The position numbers and the translations under genes were made by a program. Of a stretch of 47,997 nt of DNA, positions 44,001 to 47,997 are shown piece after piece. Origin of the DNA: Streptomyces parvus (GTDB lineage Bacteria; Actinomycetota; Actinomycetes; Streptomycetales; Streptomycetaceae); the NCBI RefSeq assembly GCF_014648875.1, contig NZ_BMRY01000020.1, forward strand, positions 1 through 47,997. Direction: 5' to 3'. Each line of letters begins with the position of its first letter. The stretch's first letter is position 1. A model generated the notes under the pieces. It was not told the origin of the DNA and made no database searches. It worked only from the letters and a program-made list of their open reading frames with translations.

Positions 44001-47000
44001 CCTTCGCGGGCTGTTCCTCGGATGGTCGTGGCGGACGGTTCGTCCCTCGTCAGCGCCGTCAGGCCGTCGGTGTATCCCGTGGCGTCCTCGGCGAGGACGA
44101 CGGCGCGGTGTGCCAGTCCGAGGCCTGTCGTGGCGAGTGCCCGGCCCGTCGCGACGGCGGAGACGCCGGGATCCTCGCAGAGCGTCATGAGCCCCTTCGC
44201 CCGTGCGTGCAGCGCCGCGCCGGAGTGGGCTGAGAAGGCCCATGGCAGTACGGAGTGCTGGGCAGGCGCCGCGGGCAGGACGGCATCGGTCTGTTCCAGG
44301 ACGACATGGGCATTCGTGCCGCTGATTCCGAACGAGGAGACCGCCGCCCGGCGCGGCCGGTCGACCCGTGGCGTCCACGCGGTGGTCTCGGTGAGGAGCT
44401 TCAGGCTGCCTGTGTCCCAGTCGACGGACGGTGACGGTTCTGCTGCGTGCAGGGTGCGGGGCAGCTCGCCGTGCTGCATCGCCAGCAGCATCTTGATGAC
44501 GCCGGCGACGCCCGCCGCCGCCTGGGTGTGGCCGATGTTGGACTTCACCGACCCCAGGTAGAGGGGTTCCGAGCGGTCCTTGCCGTACGTCGCCAGCAGC
44601 GCCTCCGCCTCGATCGGATCACCGAGCTTCGTGCCCGTGCCGTGGGCCTCCACCGCGTCGACCTCCGACGGCCACAACCCGGCCGAGGCCAGTGCGGCGC
44701 GGATCACCCGCTGCTGGGCGGGGCCGTTCGGGGCGGTCAGACCGTTGGACGCGCCGTCCTGGTTGACGGCCGAGCCGCGCAGCAGCCCGAGCACGCGGCG
44801 GCCGTTGGCCCGGGCGTCCGAGAGCCGCTCCAGCAGCACCAGCCCGGCACCCTCACCCCAGCCGGTGCCGTCGGCCGAGGCCGCGAAGGCCTTGCAGCGG
44901 CCGTCGGCCGCCAGACCACGCTGGTGGGCGAACTCGAGGAACGCGGTGGGCGCGGCCATGACCGTGACGCCTCCCGCGAGCGCCATCGAGCACTCCCCCG
45001 ACCGCAGTGACTGCGCCGCCAGGTGCAGGGCGACCAGGGACGACGAGCAGGCGGTGTCCACCGTGACGGCCGGGCCCTCCAGCCCGTACGTGTAGGAGAT
45101 CCGGCCGGACAGCACGCTGGCCGCGCTGCCGGTGGCCACGTGGCCCTCCAGCCCCGATCCGGTGGCGGGGAACAGCCCGGCGTAGTCCTGGCCGTTCGTG
45201 CCCACGAAGACGCCGACACGGCTGCCTTGGAGAGAGGCGGGGTCCAGGCCGGCCCGCTCGAAGGTCTCCCAGGAGGTCTCCAGCATCAGCCGCTGCTGCG
45301 GGTCCATGGCCTGCGCCTCGCGCGGGGAGACGCCGAACAGATCCGCGTCGAAGCCCGCCGCGTCGGGCAGGAAGCCGCCGCGACGTGCGAAGTCGGGGGC
45401 GTCACGCAGGTCCCAGCCCCGGTCGGCTGGGAAGTCGCCCACCATGTCGAAGCCTTGGGACAGCAGGTCCCAGAACTCCTCCGGGGTGGCCGCGCCGGGG
45501 AACCGGCAGCCCATCGCGACGATGGCGACGGGGTCATCGGGCGCGGGAGACGCGGGGAGACCGGGGATCACGGTGGCAGAGGCGGCGGCTTCGGCGCCTC
45601 CGGTCAGTTCGGCGCGCAGCCGGGCGGCGAGGGCGGCCGGTGTGGGGTGGTCGAAGATCAGGCCCGCCGGGAGCGGGAGCCCGGTGGCGGCCCGCAGGGC
45701 GTTGCGCAACTCGATGGCGGTGAGTGAGTCGAAGCCCAGGTCGCGGAACGCCTTGTCGGGCGCGACGGTGGCCGCCGTGCCGTGGCCGAGCACGAAGGCC
45801 GCCAGGGTGCGGACCAGTTCCTCGGAGATCCGGCGTCGCTCGCCCTCGCCTGCGGCGGCGAGGCGCGCCGCGAGGCCGGTGGCGCCGTCGGAGTCGTCGG
45901 CGCTGTCCGGTGTGTCGGCGGGGGCGAGTTCGCGGAGCAGCGGACTCGGTCGTGCCGCGGTGAAGCCGGCGGCGAACCGTGTCCAGTCGACGTCCGCGAC
46001 GACGACGGCGGCGTCGGCCGTCCCGTCGTCGTCCGTGACCGCGCCGCCGAGCATCCGGCTGAGGACGGTGACGGCGAGGTCCGGTGGCAGGGGGGTCAGT
46101 CCGGAACGGCGCAGCCGCTGGGTGAGTGCCTCGTCCTCGGCCATGCCCGTCTCGGCCCATGGCCCCCAGCCGATCGACGTGGCGGGCAGTCCCTGGGCGC
46201 GGCGGCGCTCGGCGAGGGCGTCGAGGTGGGCGTTGGCGGCGGCGTAGTTGGCCTGGCCCGCCGTGCCGACGGCGCCGGTGAAGGACGAGAAGAGGACGAA
46301 GGCGTCGAGCGGGAGGGCGCGCGTGAGGGCGTCGAGGTTCTCGGCGGCCAGGGTCTTGGCCCGGAGCACGTGTTCGAAACGCTCGGGGGTCAGGCCGTCG
46401 AGCACCCCGTCGTCCAGCACTCCGGCTGCGTGGACGACTGCGGTGAGCCGGTGCTGCTCCGGTATCTCGGCGAGCAGGGCGGCGAGCGCGTCGTGGTCGG
46501 CGACGTCGCAGGCCACGGCCGTCGCCGTGGTGCCCATGGACGCCAGTTCGGCAGCGAGTTCCGCGGCGCCGGGCGCCTCGGGTCCGCGCCTGCTGACGAG
46601 CAGCAGCCGGGTGTGGCCCTGCGCGGCGAGGAGGCGGGCCACCTGGGCACCGAGCGCGCCGGTGCCGCCGGTGACGAGCACGGTGCCGCTGGTGCGGGGC
46701 GTGAGGGCTGCGGCCGCGGGAATCGGTGGGGCAGCGGCCAGGCGGCGGGCGAATACGCCTTCGGCCCGGATTGCCACTTGGTCCTCTTCGCTGCCCGGGT
46801 GGGTGTCCCCGGCGGCGAGTACGGCGCAGAGCCGGTTCCCGGCGCGGGCATCCAGGTTCTCGGGCAGGTCGATCAACCCGCCCCAGACGTGCGGGAGTTC
46901 CAGGGCTGCTCCGCGGCCGAAGCCCCAGATCTGTGCTTGGGCGGGGTCGGGTGCGCCGTCGGCGCGGCCGGTGGAGACCGCGCCTCGGGTGAGGGCCCAG

Positions 47001-47997
47001 AGCGGGACGTCGGCTTCGGCGCAGGCCTGGGTGAGCGAGAGCGTGGCGGCGAGCCCCCGGCCGAGGGCCGCCCCCGTGTGCAGCGCGCCGGTGTCGGTCC
47101 CCAGCAGCGAGACGACGCCCGTGAGTTCGCCGCAGGAACGCAGCTGGTCGGCGAGGGCGGTCCGGTCGGCGCCCGGGTCCGGCAGGGCGAGGACGGTGGC
47201 GCCGCTTCGCCGCAGTGCATCGGCGACCTGGGTGTCCAGGCCGGCCGGGCTGTCCGGGCCGACGACGAGCCAGACGCCGTCGAGCACGGCGGGCGCGGGG
47301 GCGACGGGCCGCCAGACCGCCCGGTGGTACCAGGATTCGACGGCCGCTTCGGTGCTTCGGCGGTCGTGCCAGGACGCGAGGTGCGGCATCAGGTCGGCCA
47401 GCCCGCGTCGTGTCTCGTCGTCGGGCAGCCCCAGGGTGTCGGCGAGCCGGTCGACCTCGCGCCCGGCGACGGCTGTCCAGAATCCGGCTTCGGTCCGTTC
47501 GCGGGGGGTGGTGAAGCCGTCGTCGGCCACGGTGTCGGGCCAGTAGCGCTGGTGTTGGAAGGCATACGTCGGCAGCTCGACGGCGTGGCCCCCGAGCGGC
47601 GCGAAGTGCTTCTCCCAGGCGACGTCGGCGCCGTGTACGTACATTTCGGCGATGCCGCGCAGCAGTGTGGTGTGCTCGTCGTGGCCGGGGCGCAGGGCGG
47701 GGGCGGCGGTCGTGTCCTCGGTGAGGTGCGGGACGAGGGCGGACAGGGCGCCGTCGGGGCCGAGTTCCAGGAAGCGGGTGGCGCCCGCCTCGTGAGCGCG
47801 GCGGACCGCGTCGGCGAAGCGGACGGGTTCGCGAATCTGCCCCACCCAGTAGCCGGGGGTGGCCAGGTCGCCAGGGGCGGTGGTGAGAACGGGGATCTGC
47901 GGGGGGTGGTAGGTCAGCGACTCGGCGACCGTGGTGAACTCGGCCAGCATCGGCTCCATCAGACGGGAGTGGAACGCGTGCGAGACCGCCAGCCGCT
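41009..47997 (-). CDS. Modular type I PKS, 5' end outside the window (PKS1)
   Basis: The open frame runs in from the right edge (first full codon at 47995) to the TGA at 41009; there is no start in the window. It begins inside an AT, just before HAFH, then KR-ACP, then a complete KS-AT-KR-ACP module and a C-terminal docking tail (a VAHLEKLEAALAETPPD helix, then DDLFDLIHNEFGKS). That tail is the standard partner of MTNEEKLLDHL-type helices, which PKS2 has. Both ATs carry HAFH (malonyl). The internal ATG at 47957-47959 lies within the AT and is not a start. The upstream KS, and any earlier modules or loading module, are not visible. Confidence 0.96.
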   Translation of the reverse strand, partial: RLAVSHAFHSRLMEPMLAEFTTVAESLTYHPPQIPVLTTAPGDLATPGYWVGQIREPVRFADAVRRAHEAGATRFLELGPDGALSALVPHLTEDTTAAPALRPGHDEHTTLLRGIAEMYVHGADVAWEKHFAPLGGHAVELPTYAFQHQRYWPDTVADDGFTTPRERTEAGFWTAVAGREVDRLADTLGLPDDETRRGLADLMPHLASWHDRRSTEAAVESWYHRAVWRPVAPAPAVLDGVWLVVGPDSPAGLDTQVADALRRSGATVLALPDPGADRTALADQLRSCGELTGVVSLLGTDTGALHTGAALGRGLAATLSLTQACAEADVPLWALTRGAVSTGRADGAPDPAQAQIWGFGRGAALELPHVWGGLIDLPENLDARAGNRLCAVLAAGDTHPGSEEDQVAIRAEGVFARRLAAAPPIPAAAALTPRTSGTVLVTGGTGALGAQVARLLAAQGHTRLLLVSRRGPEAPGAAELAAELASMGTTATAVACDVADHDALAALLAEIPEQHRLTAVVHAAGVLDDGVLDGLTPERFEHVLRAKTLAAENLDALTRALPLDAFVLFSSFTGAVGTAGQANYAAANAHLDALAERRRAQGLPATSIGWGPWAETGMAEDEALTQRLRRSGLTPLPPDLAVTVLSRMLGGAVTDDDGTADAAVVVADVDWTRFAAGFTAARPSPLLRELAPADTPDSADDSDGATGLAARLAAAGEGERRRISEELVRTLAAFVLGHGTAATVAPDKAFRDLGFDSLTAIELRNALRAATGLPLPAGLIFDHPTPAALAARLRAELTGGAEAAASATVIPGLPASPAPDDPVAIVAMGCRFPGAATPEEFWDLLSQGFDMVGDFPADRGWDLRDAPDFARRGGFLPDAAGFDADLFGVSPREAQAMDPQQRLMLETSWETFERAGLDPASLQGSRVGVFVGTNGQDYAGLFPATGSGLEGHVATGSAASVLSGRISYTYGLEGPAVTVDTACSSSLVALHLAAQSLRSGECSMALAGGVTVMAAPTAFLEFAHQRGLAADGRCKAFAASADGTGWGEGAGLVLLERLSDARANGRRVLGLLRGSAVNQDGASNGLTAPNGPAQQRVIRAALASAGLWPSEVDAVEAHGTGTKLGDPIEAEALLATYGKDRSEPLYLGSVKSNIGHTQAAAGVAGVIKMLLAMQHGELPRTLHAAEPSPSVDWDTGSLKLLTETTAWTPRVDRPRRAAVSSFGISGTNAHVVLEQTDAVLPAAPAQHSVLPWAFSAHSGAALHARAKGLMTLCEDPGVSAVATGRALATTGLGLAHRAVVLAEDATGYTDGLTALTRDEPSATTIRGTAREGSTALLFSGQGSQRPGMGRELYEAFPVFADAFDAVCARVDVGLPLGGVVFGEDAGLLERTVFAQAGLFAVEVALFRLVESWGVVPDVLVGHSVGELAAAHCAGVLSLDDACALVSARGRLMDALPAGGAMLAVELAEEALVLPDGVDLAAVNGPASVTVSGDAEAVGGLEERLRGDGVRVKRLAVSHAFHSRLMEPMLAEFTTVAESLTYHPPQIPVLTTAPGDLATPGYWVGQIREPVRFADAVRRAHEAGATRFLELGPDGALSGLVPGAVPAMRRRRPEVESLFAAVARLWVEGTAVNLAAVFPEAPPVTLPPYPFQHTRFWPEAAPPRYPTASGEGQYDVRWVPVTEEAARPTGLWILVTPPGEDDSADTDTDTDTGADDVSRALHRVGVRTLVIPGSTDRAALAARLRAAAAETTPAGVLALPPAPGSDALPPVVALTQALDDAGVTGPLWCATRGAVRVSTNDPGPDPVQAAVWGFGRVAALEMPRSWGGLVDLPADWDDRAGIRLAALLGADGPEDQVAIRRTGVLGRRLVTSTPGNGNRTANEWRPTGTVLITGGTGALGAHTARLLARQGAPHLVLVGRRGPEAPGTGDLAAELTSLGSRVTLAACDVTDRAALTGVLAGIPEELPLTAVVHAAGTVEDGVISSLTPDRVADVVHARLAAARHLDELTAGHELDAFVLYTSFAGVVGNLGQAAYAAGNAALDAFAERRRAAGRTATALAWGPWAGAGVGAGAAAGEQQQRTGVTPLQPEEALLSLEAAIAEQRTTVCVAGIDWSRFGPVLEAGRGGRLLDLLPSAPRPAPPAPDRQGPGLAEQLAGAPQAQQERILVDLVVSRTAAVLGHSTPAAIDPDRHFRDLGTDSVMAVELRNLLDVATGQTLPATLAFDHPTPTALAAYLRVLLVSGQGPAAVAGAESTVAHLEKLEAALAETPPDSEETAVLLARLRDLTDRLGAAATVPPARSRPQNEVIDLESASADDLFDLIHNEFGKS
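42863..42886. repeat. Hexanucleotide repeat GGTGTC x4 in PKS1 second module
   Basis: The same unit and copy number as in PKS2, again coding alternating Asp-Thr in the structural half of a KR. Confidence 0.85.
43209..43461 (-). repeat. AT repeat, copy in PKS1 second module
   Basis: Matches 47745-47997 at an offset of 4536 bp with a few mismatches; covers the HAFH region and the C-terminal part of the AT. Confidence 0.8.
45605..47997 (-). other. PKS1 first visible module, partial: AT(malonyl)-KR(B-type)-ACP
   Basis: The AT enters at the window edge with HAFH at 47969-47980 (malonyl). A dimerisation element (FWTAVAGREVDRLA) is present. The KR has GGTGALG near 46680, VLDDG near 46410 and Tyr at 46244-46246 with no A-type Trp (D-hydroxyl). 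The ACP Ser is at 45725-45727. Confidence 0.9.
47745..47997 (-). repeat. AT repeat, copy in PKS1 first visible module, running off the window
   Basis: Partner of 43209-43461. The match reaches the last base, so the full repeat is longer than the 253 bp seen. Confidence 0.8.

Larger units (their letters stand above)
41279..45538 (-). other. PKS1 second module: KS-AT(malonyl)-KR(atypical)-ACP
   Basis: The KS Cys is at 45047-45049; the loop motif is TNGQDY. The AT Ser is at 43727-43729 and HAFH starts at 43444 (malonyl). The KR keeps GGTGALG near 42330, Ser (YTSFAG), Tyr at 41894-41896 and Asn, but the catalytic Lys is replaced by Arg (HARLAA, codon 42005-42007) and LDD by VED. The FW...AVE and ALSSWR dimerisation element seen before the other DH-less KRs is missing. 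The ACP has GTDS (Ser at 41399-41401) where the others have GFDS. Confidence 0.9.

Noticed and set aside
47957..47959. ATG as a start for PKS1
   Set aside because: It lies inside the AT just after HAFH, and the frame is open to the window edge.

Overview
The window is high-GC DNA with Streptomyces-type coding and looks like the edge of a large secondary-metabolite locus in an actinomycete. About 88 percent of it (5587 to 47997) is three giant modular type I polyketide synthase (PKS) genes, all on the minus strand and read right to left. The left 5.5 kb is a patchwork of mobile-element debris and small genes.

Left edge (1-5485): the tail of an unidentified plus-strand gene; an unrecognised 160-residue minus-strand gene; the 3' remnant of an integrase-like gene; an ISL3-type insertion sequence (1257-3367) with near-perfect 25-bp ends, a transposase broken by one in-frame amber codon, and a small passenger gene; the 3' end of a TniA/TnsB-like transposase gene cut by the IS; and a TniB-TniQ fusion with a frameshift at a run of six C. 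These pieces look like a decayed Tn7/Tn5053-type transposition module invaded by an IS.

PKS region: PKS1 (right, 5' end outside the window) holds a partial AT-KR-ACP and a complete KS-AT-KR-ACP module. PKS2 (30041-40972) holds KS-AT-DH-ER-KR-ACP and KS-AT-KR-ACP. PKS3 (5587-30024, about 8.1 thousand residues) holds five modules: KR, full reduction, KR, KR, KR. Gaps are short (36 bp, then 16 bp), and the terminal docking segments pair PKS1 with PKS2 and PKS2 with PKS3, so the chain grows in gene order. AT motifs predict malonyl-CoA for seven modules and methylmalonyl-CoA for two. No DH-only module is present, so the segment predicted is a saturated 1,3-polyol with two methyl branches and two fully reduced positions, as in large polyol macrolactones. 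PKS3 ends in a docking segment and not a thioesterase, and nothing to its left can accept the chain, so the assembly line continues elsewhere or was cut here.

The points most worth a second look are: a motif in each KS that matches the beta-carbon state made by the upstream module in all eight cases; a 2184-bp KS-AT cassette nearly identical in the two methylmalonyl modules, whose edge lies just beyond that motif; and an atypical last module of PKS1 (KR Lys to Arg, no dimerisation element). I saw no RNA genes, CRISPR arrays or clear promoters.
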